Shown: positions 42,522 through 54,778, numbered from the stretch's first letter. The stretch: 64,000 bases of DNA from Laccaria trichodermophora (GCA_018417955.1 JACTVC010000027.1:310001-374000); one strand, 5' to 3'. Made by a program: numbers and translations. The notes: generated by a model from the letters alone, not told the origin.

Positions 42522-44207
42522 TTAGAAGTTCGGCCCAGTTTCCACCTCTCTAAAATGCTTCAAAAACCTCCCCCAAATGACCTCGCCCTTCTCCCCTTTT
42601 GCAATAGGCCACAACACTCTTCCGGCCCCGTCTTCCCACCCGATTGGGCACTTCTCCCCTTGCCTTCCCACAATTTCTTGCCACACCGGATCGGCACTCA
42701 TATACCCTGGATCCACAGAGTTCACCGCGACCTTACATTTCTTCCATGCAGTGGAGGCTTCCGTCGCGGTCAACATGTTCAAGGCGGCTTTGGACATGTT
42801 AGTGTGGGCATGCCTCCCAGCCTTGGATGGATGTTTTGGTTCGTTCTCAAAAATTCCCTCACGCGAAGAGACATTGATGATGTAGCCCGAGGGTTTCAGT
42901 GCAGGTTTTCCAGCGCCTGGGTCATCCGATTTGATCGACATGAGAGGGAGTAATTCGCGGAGGAGGATGAATGGCACAAATGTATTGACGCTGAGCGCAG
43001 AGACAACGTCCTCGTAAGGAATTTCGTTGATCCTTTGGACCCAGGATGAACTTCCGAGCGCGTTGACAGAAACCGCAAGCTTGCTGTCTGGTTCCCCTTC
43101 CGCGCTTCCCAACATTAATCCCTCCCGGGAAGGAAGTTCGATATGGTATCCCTGCACCCCGCCTCTAACTCTTGCCCTATAGTTAGCGTCAACCACCACC
43201 CCCTGCTCACCCAAATTACTCAATCCCTCCTCCAATAAGATATTCTGTCCTTCCGTTTCCACGGCGTCTGTTAGCGTTTGCGCTGCATTGTTGATCAATA
43301 TGTCCAGTTTCCCATAAGACGTCACATCGCCCTCAGTCGCAGCCCACTCCTCCAAGCACGACTTCAGGGCCTTGACAAGCCCGAAAACATCCTTGGCAGT
43401 CCTAAAATCGGCCCCAACAATCCTCAGCCTCCCTTTCCACTTTCCAGCGTCTTCCTCTCCAAAATAACGCGCTTGCGCGTCGAAAGGATACCGTGTAGAT
43501 ACGACCACATTCGCCCCACAGCGTAAAAGTCGCAATGCCGTGTGATAACCGAGGTTTACGCGGCCCCCCGTGACTAACGCAGTCTTCCCTTTCAGATCAA
43601 GGTTAGGGGGAAGAGATCGCTCCGAAGAGGAGATATTAAACTCCCCGCATGGGTTACAGAGCGCTGCATAGAATTTGTGCGGAGAATGGATGTTGTACTG
43701 GCACATGTAGCAACGCCTTTTAGTAATTTTTTTGCGTGAGGCGTTTCGGAGATCAGAGCCCAGCAAGAGTTGTGTCTGGATGACTTCAGTGACTTGCCGT
43801 AGCGGCGTCAGTGGATCAGGAAGCGCTTTAATTTGGGGTAATCGGAGGTAAGCCAAGACTTTCAATGCTGCATTGAAATCAGCGTCGGTCGGTATCATGT
43901 GTTCGGGGATTTCGAGCGTATCCGTTGACTCCCATGAAGGGAGGTCAACGAGGTAAGATTTTATTCCCGAGACGATGCTGGCGAACCTCATGCGCGCAAT
44001 GGGCATGGGGACTTTGAGATCAGCATCATTCAAAGCTCGTATTATGTGGTCGGAGTCCTGGGGCAGGCAATAGACAAGGGGGGATGGAACACCGCCGGAT
44101 CGACAGAGATCTTGGTCGTGTAGGAGTTGAGAGGCGATTTCCGAGGCGGGTTGAGTGGTCAGGAATTTGTGGCATGCTGAAAGGCTGCTTAGCTGTGGTA
44201 GAGACAT
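42522..44207 (-). CDS. Short-chain dehydrogenase-like oxidoreductase with N-terminal zinc-knuckle extension
   Basis: A single exon of 561 aa. The Rossmann domain begins near residue 206: TALVTGGRVNLGYHTA (cofactor loop TGGRVNLG, 213-220), NNAAQ (306-310), the catalytic-region INVSSREG (Ser447/448) and MSKAALNML with Lys473. The usual Tyr four residues before the Lys is Thr469 (HTNMSK), so the standard Tyr-x-x-x-Lys pair is absent. SDRs with HTNMxK exist in other organisms and may act by a changed mechanism. The first 200 residues are an extension containing CYMC (166-169) and CNPC (184-187), a possible zinc ribbon. A 65-residue insertion lies between the NNAAQ motif and the next SDR core. Substrate is unknown. 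Confidence 0.8.
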   Translation of the reverse strand: MSLPQLSSLSACHKFLTTQPASEIASQLLHDQDLCRSGGVPSPLVYCLPQDSDHIIRALNDADLKVPMPIARMRFASIVSGIKSYLVDLPSWESTDTLEIPEHMIPTDADFNAALKVLAYLRLPQIKALPDPLTPLRQVTEVIQTQLLLGSDLRNASRKKITKRRCYMCQYNIHSPHKFYAALCNPCGEFNISSSERSLPPNLDLKGKTALVTGGRVNLGYHTALRLLRCGANVVVSTRYPFDAQARYFGEEDAGKWKGRLRIVGADFRTAKDVFGLVKALKSCLEEWAATEGDVTSYGKLDILINNAAQTLTDAVETEGQNILLEEGLSNLGEQGVVVDANYRARVRGGVQGYHIELPSREGLMLGSAEGEPDSKLAVSVNALGSSSWVQRINEIPYEDVVSALSVNTFVPFILLRELLPLMSIKSDDPGAGKPALKPSGYIINVSSREGIFENEPKHPSKAGRHAHTNMSKAALNMLTATEASTAWKKCKVAVNSVDPGYMSADPVWQEIVGRQGEKCPIGWEDGAGRVLWPIAKGEKGEVIWGRFLKHFREVETGPNF

Positions 44208-44348
44208 TCATAGAAAGTTCTCCCAAGTTGAGTCTCTGATCGTTATCTGGAGCTTGACGTTGGCTTGAACACAGATGACTTGGATGGCCGGATCAACTTC
44301 TACTCAGAAGCCCCCCAAGTTTCCCACCGTCAGGGACAGCTTGCATAA

Positions 44349-45714
44349 ATGAGATGTAAACTCAAGATTTCCTTATTGTCTCAGCCTGCCATGGTTCGAG
44401 CCCGTTATTCCTCTGTTGCGGGGAGACTTCCCAAACTCCCTCGAGAACTCGTCCACAAGATTCTCGACGACATCTCCCTTGTCAAAGTCTTGGAACTAGT
44501 CAGCAGCCATGATATCGCATACATCGATGAATGTGTGTCTACTCACTTCCATCTTCGTCAACTCTTGCCACCAGATGTCCTCGCTGAAGCTAAATCATAT
44601 TTTTTGCTGTACAACACCCTCTGCGAGCGCCGTCGCCGACAACCTCTCCCCAATCTTCCGCAGCTAGCCCACGATGCCCAAGTTCTCTTACAAGCTAAAC
44701 CGGGCAAACGAGTGGATATTATCGCCATCATCAAAGTTGAGATCCTGAAAGATCTCGAGGCTTACGCCCCCTTTTTCCCCATTCTCCGATATTTCTGTGA
44801 TCCAAAACTTAGTATTCCGGATCGCGTGTTTTGGGATATCTCGTCAGTGACGTGGTTGTGGGATCTCTTCAACATCATCGATGCGGCAGAGAAGAAACTC
44901 AATGTTGTCAAATCGGACCAATTGAAGAGGATGGCAGATCTGATGGTGGAATACCCTGGGATGCTCCGCGAATATCAGAATTTTTCGCAAGAGCAGCGAA
45001 GGAATGCTGATCATAAGATTGCAGAATTGCTTCTACTATCGGAGCGAATCAAGCGTCCTCAGATTTTGTCGGGGAAGTTCGTTGGGAGGTACATATTTAG
45101 CCAACACAATCTCCATCTTGTTCCTTACGATAGGTAAGTTTTCAAAATAATGAAGAAGACAAGATTCATCTCACCGCAACGCAATCAGATATCTGCGAGC
45201 CTTTTTGAAGGTGCTTGACCGTTTTCCCTCGGAGGACGACGCTCTTATGAAGGAGTTTATCGCCGACTCGAGGCCCAAAAAGATTAAAGGCAGAAATCGG
45301 ACCCGAATCCCCCACAAGTACCCAAAGCAGCTGAGCACCGCCATTGCAGGACTGGGCGTCATCTACCTGTTCACCCCGCAGTTCCAGTTTGCAGAATCCA
45401 GAACGATGTTCACCAAATATTCCGGAAAGGATGTTCATTCGAATAAGGGTTTCCAGCAACCGAGGTTCTGTCTTCGCACGGACCAACCGCCTGCGACGCC
45501 TCCGCTTGGCGCTGTTGGAGATAGGTCGTTATTACCGGCAAGTGAGAAAGAGGTTGAATGGTTGGAGGCATTTTTGGTGATCTGCAAGCATATGTCGGAG
45601 ATGGAAGAAGAATGGAAGGCGGGGGAGACTGTGGCCGAATATTGGAATTCGAAAGTACATGTGGGCGAAGGGAAGCGAATGCCCGTGGTGGAAATGGACA
45701 TAGGTGAGGTGTAG
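44349..45714 (+). CDS. F-box-like protein of unknown function
   Basis: Two exons, 44349-45133 and 45189-45714, with a 55-bp intron (GTAAGT to ATCAG) give 436 aa from the first ATG. An internal ATG at 44391 (MVRARYSS) would give 422 aa and may be the true start. Near the N-terminus LPKLPRELVHKILDDISLVKVLEL resembles an F-box helix pair. The remainder is alpha-helical (KRVDIIAIIKVEILKDLEAY) without recognised repeats. A role as an SCF adaptor is inferred only from the F-box-like start. Confidence 0.7.
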
Positions 45715-46348
45715 GGTTAGGGGAGCTGACATGCGGAGATTTTGCAGAACTGTGGAGCTGGTGTTCTTGAAATTTGGTTATGGCGGGTCCCAACACACCA
45801 ACCAGAGACACATGTAAGTAACGGAATATCAGGGGAATACGACGTAACCGTTGAAAGATCGAATTACATATAATAAATAAAATTTCGGGGTTTGGAAACA
45901 TTCGGAACAATAATACGCCGAGGCTTCAAAGCTTCAAGTCAACACTCGATCTAAAATTGAGAAACGCAACGTAAGTCCGTTCCCCATCCGCTTCCATAGA
46001 GGGAAGGCATTTGACACATTTTTTAAGAAAAAAAAATAGGAAAAAATAAGCAACTCCATACGTGGCCAACGCTGAAATCCTGACATCCAGCCGCGTGATC
46101 AGAAACGTTACAATGTGTTATCCTGCTGGTGGACTTGGACCGGTTAAAGACCCCGGCAAACCAGCCTTCCAAGTTGGTAAGTATTCTTTTTGCTTACCGC
46201 CGTCTGCGACGTTATTTTGACTAGTGAGTTTAAGTTTACATACAAATTTACTGGTACAACAAAAATCAGCTAAGTAGTTGTAAAGGGGCTAAGAAGAGGA
46301 ATTGGCGCCTGCACCAAACCTCCGATGTCGCTCGAAATCCATGTTCCG
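45715..46348. other. intergenic between convergent genes
   Basis: An A run near 46028-46038 and AT-rich 3' flanks. No gene seen. Confidence 0.5.
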
Positions 46349-47346
46349 TCAAACTGATTCCTTGGCCTTGCGATTGAATAACGACCGGCTTCGTTTAGAT
46401 CTAGAAGACCGATCAGGTTCATCATACAAGAGAGAAAGGAGAGCCGGAATAGTCACCAACTTCTTTTTCTCTGTAGGCTCATCCGCTTCTTCCTGCAGCT
46501 CCTCTTCATTGAGCCAGGGCGGCGAAGCCTCAGGCAATGGCGGGTCGACTTCATCATCATCACCGCCCCTCATCCCTGACGAAACCTCCTTGTCAACCAA
46601 AGACACGAGCCTGAACAACGGGGTAAAAACGCGTTTGCCGTCCTTATTAACCTTGCTTTTGAAATTCCCTGCGCTTGAACTGCGGACCCATTTAGCGTTA
46701 ACAGTGCCTGAGACGGCACCAGAAACAGGAGGCTCGACACTAAGTCCGATGGCAACGTTCGAGGTCCCTTCAGCCGTAAGGAGGCGGGCGAAGGAGGAAG
46801 ACTTGTGGGCCTCTGAAACGATGACGAGGCCTTTCATCGACTCGTCGTCAAGGAGACGGCGGAGAACGCCAGGGGGATCGATGGTCGTGACTGTGTCGTT
46901 ATCCATAACCAGGATCGCACCTTGGCCGGATGTGACTTTGAAAGAGGCTTTGACCTTGCATTGCGCAAGCGCAGGGGTTTGCCTGATGCGGATGATATGT
47001 CAACGTAAATTCCTCCCGAGGAATTTTCAACATACCCTCCTGCCGCGACGTCAACATCCGTTTCACGGGCATTCTTCGAAGTGACCCATGTTTGTCCCTC
47101 ATTCGACTCAGTGCCATGTTCCTTGGGAGCTGGAATCTTCCACTTCTCGGCCTGGCCGTCAGTGTATATGTTCCCTTCTTTCAAAAACGTGCCCTGCTCG
47201 TGCCGCCAAAACGTTAACCAGCTTTTGTGTCCGGTGGTGATACGGCCATAGTCGCCGACTTCAACGGCGACCTCTGGATCCCAATTGGCGTACTTTTTGC
47301 TGGCGCGGAAGACGAGATCAACGTAGAGGCGTTCTGGATCGACCAT
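46349..47346 (-). CDS. Conserved agaric hypothetical protein
   Basis: Two exons, 47346-47036 and 46982-46349, join across a 53-bp intron (GTATGT to GCATCAG, with a GTTGACA branch-like site) to 314 aa. The intron repairs what first looks like a frameshift: GG then QTPALAQCKVKASFKV. The protein begins MVDPERLYVDLVFRASKKY and includes SWLTFWRHEQGTFLKEGNIY, ITTGHKSW, AILVMDNDTVTTI and RRLLDDESMKGLVIVSE; the tail is basic (SSRSKRSRSLFNRKAK). I recall similar agaric proteins without a name or known function. No signal peptide or membrane helix is seen. Confidence 0.75.
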
Positions 47347-47648
47347 TGTGGAGTGTGATGAGGAATGGTGTTTAGTCTGCGGGTCTTTTGTAGGACATGC
47401 GGTCTCTGATGGTCACAGGGTTACACAAGTCCTAGAAGGCCAAGTCCGCGTGTGAAAAGCTTGAGGGATGAACTGGTCCGCCCATCTGGAAGGGACTGGG
47501 TGATCGGAGGGTATAAAACATGCGCTCCTCATCTATCTTTGTACGATCAGGGTGAAATAACCTTCAGTGCTGGAGTGCAGTGAGGATCATCGATAACACA
47601 CCCCTCCAAGATTTCGGGTCACTCGATGAGGTATCAAAACCCGAAAGG

Positions 47649-48440
47649 TTACAACGTAGCATTCAATCTCTGAAGGACCAACATCACCGAGTTAATGCCA
47701 TGCAGAACATCATCAACGTCCTCCGAAGCCACCTTTGCGACGACCGCAGTCATCTTGTCCGGGTGCCAGCGTAATAAAGAACTTCGCACTCGTTCCTTCT
47801 TCGTGACGCCATAACCCCGAACCTTCAAAACACCAAGAAGAAATTCCTCCACGTTCTCGGCCGTCAAAAGTTGAAGCGACAAAGTGTTCTTGTCCGTCCA
47901 GTCTATTGGCCAGGGTATGTCGCGAAATTTGATGGTCCTGCTAGGACTCAATTTCGCCTGTTCCAGCAACTTTGCCCAGTCCGCTTCATAGCGCTTCCAG
48001 CAGTCCATTAATGACTTCTCCTCCTCACGGAGTTTCAATTCATCTCGTATAGCTTGTGTCCGCACCATATCCCTTCTTCCATTTGCGTCACGTAGAATGC
48101 CTCCACTGCGGACCCAACTTTCCTCTCCCCGCCTTGCTTCCTCCGCCTCGCGTGCACGATGCTGCAAACGCCTCTCTTCCTCCAACTGCCATTCCCGATC
48201 CAGCTCTTCGTCGCGTTTCTTCTGCTCTGCTTCATCTCGCAAACGTCGTTCCTCCGCTTGTTTGGCTAAGGTGGAATCTTCCGAGTTAAATGAAGACTCC
48301 ACGTCAACAAGTGGAGCAAAGGCAAAGTAGCCTAGACCTTTCTGCGGATGGGTTGGTAATTTGAGGCCACGTTTGCTTGTTGCTGGCTTAGGGGTTCCAA
48401 AAAGCAGGGAATTGGGTGTCCAGTAGTTATTGGGTTCCAT
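47649..48440 (-). CDS. J-domain-like (NFKBIL1-type) hypothetical protein
   Basis: A single exon of 263 aa. A Glu/Arg-rich coiled-coil segment spans residues about 58-110 (KQAEERRLRDEAEQKKRDEE). The C-terminal part has KFRDIPWPIDW and then VRSSLLRWHPDKM, the HPD tripeptide of a J-like motif as found in NF-kappa-B-inhibitor-like proteins and related fungal proteins. Canonical J domains stimulate Hsp70; this variant may not. The 47347-47648 interval before it holds a TATA-like TATAAAAC (near 47513) but no gene. Confidence 0.7.
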   Translation of the reverse strand: MEPNNYWTPNSLLFGTPKPATSKRGLKLPTHPQKGLGYFAFAPLVDVESSFNSEDSTLAKQAEERRLRDEAEQKKRDEELDREWQLEEERRLQHRAREAEEARRGEESWVRSGGILRDANGRRDMVRTQAIRDELKLREEEKSLMDCWKRYEADWAKLLEQAKLSPSRTIKFRDIPWPIDWTDKNTLSLQLLTAENVEEFLLGVLKVRGYGVTKKERVRSSLLRWHPDKMTAVVAKVASEDVDDVLHGINSVMLVLQRLNATL

Positions 48441-48921
48441 GTTTGCGTCCTTGATGTGGTATAAGATATTGATTGCGCCAAAGAGATGGGGGCGCTATAG
48501 AAAAGGATAACTCTGTATTTTTAAATACTCAGGTCAATTTTCTTATAGTCATGTGCATGTTTAGGGCAGGGGAATACGCGTCAAATTAATCGCGTGCATG
48601 GACTGATTAAAAAGTTTGCGACTACTTGAGACGAGGACGCAGTCTAAGTTACAGGCAACTTCAAACGACTTCCAAGCTCAAAGATCGGACTCACAATGAC
48701 AGGAATAGCAGCTGCCTCGTCCAGGTGGAGCGAGCGAGGTAAGTACATATGGGACAATGGGCGTAGGTAACTGGCTATACATCCTTCGATTGGAAAATCA
48801 AGACCAAGATATGATATCGATCCAATGAGGTCAGTTACAGGAAAGCATCTCTGGCACCTCATCTCATCTAATACAACACCCAAACGTTCATTTATGTCCA
48901 TCCATCTAATCGTCCAGAACT
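48441..48921. other. intergenic, no gene seen
   Basis: Probably contains the promoter of the J-like gene and the 3' flank of the NFX1-type gene. Confidence 0.5.
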
Positions 48922-51900
48922 CTAAACATCATCTTCCCAGTTATCCGGAACAGGAACCGAACTCGATGCCCGATCAACAGGCGTTTCCCTCCTCAGAGTC
49001 AAAGCGCTGCTGGCCAGAGTAGGCGTCGGAGTCCGCGCAAGACCACCACCCAAACTCGCCGCAGACAACCCACCAAGCGACGTAGTCGGTTTCGGTGCCA
49101 CCACAGGCGTCGCTGACGATGGCCTAGCTACCACAGACGTCCACCCACGCGGAGGGCCCCCAGAAGAAGTGGACTGAGGAACAGGCTTGGGCGCAGCTGG
49201 CCTCCATGATGGTGATTGAGCACCTGCACTCTTCAAAGCTCGAAGATCGGCTAGTTTGCCTAGACTAGGTGGTGGTGCAGATGTACCTATCACAGTTGAG
49301 AGAAGAGGGGTTGGGACGCGTGTATCGACGCGTCGGAGGAGTTGGACACTGATTAGATAGGGTAGGGTTAGCACGATGTTATGAGAACGTGGCAGGACAA
49401 ACGGACCTTCTGTGAGGCTCTTGGTCCACCATCTGGGTGTCCATCCTATAAACGCTCGCGAGCTAAAAGAGACGTCGTCAATTCATCAACCGTACAATCA
49501 GTAAGCATGTAAAAAGTGACTCACGTCATGCACGAACTTTCGTCTCTCCGGGGGCATATGCGGTAACACCTGCGTCCTCTTATCCGAAGAAATGAACCTA
49601 CAAAACATCATCAGCACAACCTCATCCATACAATCAATCAGGTCAAATCCAAACGCAACGTACTCTGCAAAAGCCTTCTCAACAACCTGCACAAACTTGA
49701 CATTCCCCCTGCCAAACGCCACAACCTGGTCATGATACACAACCCCCCCAGCCTTATTCACATCCGTCCTAATCCCCAACGCATCAGCCAACTGCGCATT
49801 CCGTTTCACAATCTGGCATTCAGATGTACACTTCAACGCAGCGTGTTGGTGTCCTGCGGCATGGGATGCTTGTCGACCACATGGTGCGAATTGTTTGATT
49901 CGCTCGCAGGGGCAGGTGAGGGTTACTGTAGCCATGCATGGTTCGACTTCGGGACATGCGGAAGGGGCGTGGCAGGGTTGGGTGCATGGGTGTTGGTTAG
50001 GTAGACTACGGCGGAGAGATTGAGTTTTTTTTGTGAAATGAAAAAAAGGGAGGGGCGTACCATAGTTTCCGATGTTTCCCACAAGGCGCCGTACAAGGCC
50101 CACAATCATCCGCATGACAAAGGTTCTCGCACAAATGGAATCCACACGCCATCAACCTAAAAAAAAATTATCATAAAATAAACCCAGAAACTCGAAAAAG
50201 ACAAAGAAGAGGAGAACACATACTTCCCACAAGCAGTCCCACACGAAACCCTCTCCAACGAACACCGAACATTAGCCACCACCTTCTTCCCACACGCACA
50301 CTGCTTGCTCGTCAAAAACGGACACGGAGGACACGGTAAAGGGTCTTCATGGCACGAATGCGTCGCTCCTGCGTGTCCACACGCTAAAGGCGGCCTCGAG
50401 CACGGATAATGGCACCAAATCTGAGTTCCGCAGGATATAGGTGGTTCGAGCACCGTGCGGCCGCAATAACAAGCCATCTACATTCGCCAACATGAGAATG
50501 AGTACACACGTCCAGAATTAATTGAAATCGAACGGACCTCTTCAAACGAGCTCCGAAGACAAGGCGGACATCCACCTCTATGATCCCGCTCTTCACATCT
50601 GTGGTTCCCGCAAGACAACACCTTCTCGCAGATCAATTCACATTCGTGTAACCCCCCTCGCTCTTCCCCAATCCCATGCCCATCTGCCTCCCCTCCTGGC
50701 CCAGCGCGTTTCTTCCCCTTCTTCCCAGAGGTAGAAGCCAACGCAGCAAGCGGACAACACACCCTCCTACACTGATGTCTCCCACACGCACGAAGAACCG
50801 TACACGGGCGATCGCATAGGATCTCGGTCTCTTCCCCTGCTGCTGCTGTTGTGGTGTTGTGGATTTGGTGACACGGAAGAATACGCGTCGTCCCTCCACA
50901 TCTACACGGACGCGTGATCTCAATCGTACATGGGGGACAAGGCCCAGTGTGGCATTTCGCTTGACACGGATGGGAACATGCCGTATGGGGTTTCGAACAG
51001 GGGGAAGGGCAAGTTGGGATAGGATCTGAGCAGGATGTCCGTGCCGCAAACGTATACTCAGCAGCAGATGAAGAAGGAAACGGTGCAATGGTGTTCTTCC
51101 CACAAGGACAATGCGTAACACGAGCCGGGGACCGTGGGCATCCAGAAGGTAAAGGATCCGGACGATGGCATACTTTCTCGCATGTGTGGATACCGCAGTC
51201 GAAGAATCTTTGACAGACATTCTCGCATCCAAACCTCCCCACCCACGGCGTCTCCCCCTCCACGAAACAATCGATGGGTTCACCGATACCACACCCTACC
51301 TCCTTCTCATCCTTCCCACACCAGCATCGAACGGATTCGCGTACTTCACATGGTGCACATTCCCCCTCGTGGCAAGATGCTGCGCAGGTGTGTTTATCGC
51401 ACCCCAATGTCCGACTACAGACGTTTCCGCAGGTAAGATCCCGTTTTGCTTTGCCCTTCCCCTTGTTTCCATCGGTTGTTCCACAACGGAATGAAAGGAC
51501 TTTTTTGCGGGGGCAGTAGCATTCTAGTCGCGTTGTGACTTGGCATGGGGGACAAGGGCCTGGGTGGCATTGGAGGGGACAGGCGTGCCCACACCCACTC
51601 TCACGGATCCGAGAACACGAATTACCGCATGAGTGGGGTGTGGATAGTCGACCGGGTTTAGGCTCTGGTGTCGAGTTGCAGAAACACCTTTGATTGAACG
51701 ATTGATGTAGTTAGTTTTGTGAAAAGTGAAAAATAAATTTAAATGTACCAATATCCTGTTGGCACGGTTTCTCGTCTAGATTGACACCCAGGACACCGCC
51801 AATCGCCCATCCGTTCTTCTCCACGCGCTCGCCAGGCATCAGCAATGTCCTTGACACTCTTGCTCGCCCAGGATCTAATACACTTCACATGGAACGTCGT

Positions 51901-52836
51901 CCAGCAATACTGCACTTCCTCGTTCTCGCCAACGATAGTCGGACTTGAAGGCGAACAGGACCATGTGGGTTGAGCGGGGTGTATCGATGAGAAGCAGATG
52001 GGACAATCGGGGTAGGGAGGTGTGCTGAGAGCGCGGATGAGCGTCGACGCTAGATCGTCACCGATTGGGCTGACTTTGGATTTGGATTTGTCGGCTGGAC
52101 GCGTCTCCGTCGTCGATTCGGGATGAGTGAGCTTGCCACCGAATTTGGCGCCACGTCTGGGTGGTGGTTGTCCTGATTGATTGGAGACAGTAGAAAATGA
52201 AGCGGTGTTTTCTTGATTGGTTGGCCTTGGCCTTTGCTGTCTGGGGTTGCGAGGACGTAGTCGAGTAGAAAGCGCATCGTCTGCAGCGCCTGGAGGTGCA
52301 GTCGGTTGTTGCTCTGATGCAGATGAGATGACGGTTGAGGAAGGGGTGTTTGATCCAATTGCTTGGTCAATTGGCTGTGGCTTTGGACGCCTGCGATTGC
52401 TAGATCGATGGTTATCTCTTTGAGAGGAAACTGCGCCGTTCGCAACGTCTGGAGGCGCCGTTGCATGATGGTCTGATTGACCTGAGACGCCAGTTGTGGT
52501 TGTAGGCGTGCTAGCTCCGCTTCCTTGCTGGTTCAAATTCGGCTTCCGTTGTCTGTAACTGCGAGACCCAGAATCATCTGTGTGAATAGGATGGGCATCA
52601 TCTACGACACCTGGTGCTCTCCAAGACGCAACGGATGCAGCTGTTGGATCCCGTTGGTTTGAGGATCGGCCATGGTAACGCGAGTCACCGCTTGCACCAG
52701 AGTGGCCTTGCTGGTGCTCTGTATTGCGTTTTGGCCGTCGCCACGGTCGTTTCGCTTGATCTGTACCTCCCCTCTGTTGATCGGTAGTTGGTAGTATTGG
52801 CTCGTTTCCAGGTCCTGAGGTACTAGCAATTTCCAT
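48922..52836 (-). CDS. FAP1: NFX1-type zinc-finger protein (FAP1 homologue)
   Basis: A long gene with at least six introns. The N-terminal 300 residues are low-complexity Gln/Asn/Ser/Pro. An atypical RING follows (CPICFSSIHPAQPTWSC, then FHVKCIRSW and DWRCPGCQ). NFX1-type Cys/His repeats come next, for example CGNVCSRTLGCDKHTCAASC, CGIHTCEKVCHRPDPLPSGC, CSHPCQAKCHTGPCPPC and CGRHQCRRVCC, over about 51.6-49.8 kb. The R3H segment (FVHD across an intron to LASVYRMDTQMVDQEPHRS) is near 49.5-49.4 kb, and a Ser/Pro/Ala-rich tail ends in PDNWEDDV. The order RING, NFX1 repeats, R3H is that of yeast FAP1 (rapamycin/FKBP12-related) and human NFX1. RNA, DNA or ubiquitin-related roles are known in the family. 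The start at 52836 (MEIASTSG) was chosen, but the frame stays open upstream to 53169. Confidence 0.85.
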
Positions 52837-54390
52837 GCAATGGCTTAAGGGGGTAAGAAAGGTGTCGGTTTGCAGTGGCAAGGCGAGCTGGGGGATGTTG
52901 GTAATGGACGACCGGAAGGAAGAAGAATCGAAATTTATCGCGGCGGTTCGATGTTTACATCTGTTTATTACGGCTAACGCTTGACTCAGCACCACGACAA
53001 CAAATTCTTCATCTTGAGTCATTCTGGGCCCTGGAGCTAGGTACTTGACGATTTCATGAGGGCCAAGAGTCGCTATGCAACTCACAGCCATTTCAGCGCT
53101 CATACGGATCAAATTAAGAAGGTTCAACATATCCCCCGAGGGCCACTGCAGTTCGCCGCTACATCTCACTTAGGACACTCTCTGTGTGTAAAGTTTTGCG
53201 GTCCTGAAAATTAACACTCTTGGTTAGAGCTTCGCTACGTTGACTGAAACCACTTTGCTTCAAATTCCAGACTTCAGAGTCTGCAAGACCTCCAAGTCGG
53301 AACGCACCTTGTTTTTCTTGTTTCAAAGCTCGTGTTGGGTTCGCGGTCTTACCAGACCAAAGCTGCCAATAGAAGCATCGCAGCAACCTTCCTTGTGTCT
53401 TTCGAATCCCCAGTTGCATAACTCACGAATAGTCTCTAGTGAGGTTTCCACGTTTGCAGGAGGCGTTGGCGAAGTTCTTCTATCTAAAACGGGTTTTATG
53501 CGAGGGTTTTTGGACTCGTTTCCACGGGCCATCTGCACATGTATCGATGATCGACAACTTTGCGCACAACACTTTTGGCGTGCCACGCGTGGCACGCCAA
53601 TTTCTGCGCATCTCTAATACCAGTTAGACGACTCGAAGAGCAGTATGCTACTTTCTTTCATGGGTAACCTTTTCTCGGGCGCGATATGAACCATTCCAGT
53701 GTAAACTTGTGTCTCTGTGCCCTCTACACACGTTCTTGGTAAAATTATTACTGTCCTGCCGACTTGTCACCCCTGTTATTGTGTCTCGAGAACCTGGAGC
53801 AGTTGACCGTGAACGACAGGTACATACCTCTACAGTCTGTTTCCGAGTTCAACACACGAAGCGTTCTAAGGAGAGGTTTCAGTCTTTTTATTCTTTTTCC
53901 TTTTGTTACATTCATGTAAACTTGAACGAAAGCCGAGAGATGTAAGTATCCGAAAGTGCTATAATACAATGACGATTTGAATTCCTAAAGAATCTCAGAC
54001 AGAAAGCAGGAGAGAAATAAAAAAACAAGATAAATGAGATCTATAGCCACAAGAGACTTGGATGCCAGAACTTGGCGCGTAGAGCGATGTCTACCAAAGC
54101 GGTAAAGAGCATATGCTACAGTGACGAAAAAAGGACAGGACGCAGCGCGTCGGCGCTTGCGAGATTTGTTTGATAAATCAGAATGAGGGTGAGTGTGGAT
54201 GACCACGAATAAGGATATCTTGGTGGAGTCGGCCAAACGCCACGTGGGCCTCTGTTATCGGGGGATAGCGCAACGAGGGTGGGTGTGAAGTGTGCGGATG
54301 TGCCGCTAATAATCTTTGGTTGAGTTTGTGGGCGCGGCGGTTGAATATCGGGGGCTCAGAGCCACGTTAAGTGAATGGGTGTCGCGAGGT
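52837..54390. other. intergenic between FAP1-type gene and peptide gene 2
   Basis: The first 330 bases keep the FAP1 frame open and may be 5' leader or extra coding sequence. The rest carries short ORFs without domain character. I see no further gene. Confidence 0.45.
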
Positions 54391-54679
54391 TTAGAAGCAC
54401 CCAAACACACTACATCCTCGAGCGACAGCTTCATCGGATGCCTAGATATTTTATGTGAGCGTGAAGCGCATCGACCGATTTAAGCAGCGGACGTACGTCA
54501 ACCCCCCTCACTTCTGCTTCTGCCACTGCCACTGCGACCGGAATCGGTGAAGATGACACGAGAACGGTCACTAGACGAGGGAGAAAGAAAAAAAAGATAA
54601 GCGGGCGCTCGAATCCAGATTATTTTTCGAAAGACCTACTGCAAACGACAAGCAAAGAGGTAATGAGTGTGAATTGCAT
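54391..54679 (-). CDS. Small secreted peptide precursor, 54 aa, C-terminal RGCSVFGCF
   Basis: Paralogue of the gene at 10742-11010. Exons 54679-54640, 54570-54497 and 54441-54391 join in phase; intron 1 falls after the same base of the Cys13 region and intron 2 keeps the GTACGTCCGCT donor of the paralogue. The signal peptide is MQFTLITSLLVVCMTVLVSS, the spacer SPIPVAVAVAEAE, a short insertion VRGVD (an alternative GTGAGG donor would remove it), then ASDEAVA and the end RGCSVFGCF. Only the last residue of the ring region differs from the first gene (Phe for Ser). Two Cys four residues apart can form a small ring. The function is unknown. A sex-pheromone CaaX precursor is unlikely because no CaaX box is present. 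Confidence 0.75.
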
Positions 54680-54778
54680 TTTTGAAGGTGGGTTGCTCGG
54701 ATCGAGGCAGTGAGTGTGTGGAGGGTGTGTTTTTGGAGGTGAGTCGACACTGGGTACGATAATCTCCCTCGTTCGGCG

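Noticed and set aside
46860..47060. Apparent frameshift in the hypothetical protein gene at 46349-47346
   Set aside because: A GTATGT donor and GCATCAG acceptor remove a 53-bp intron and restore one frame, so no lesion is needed.
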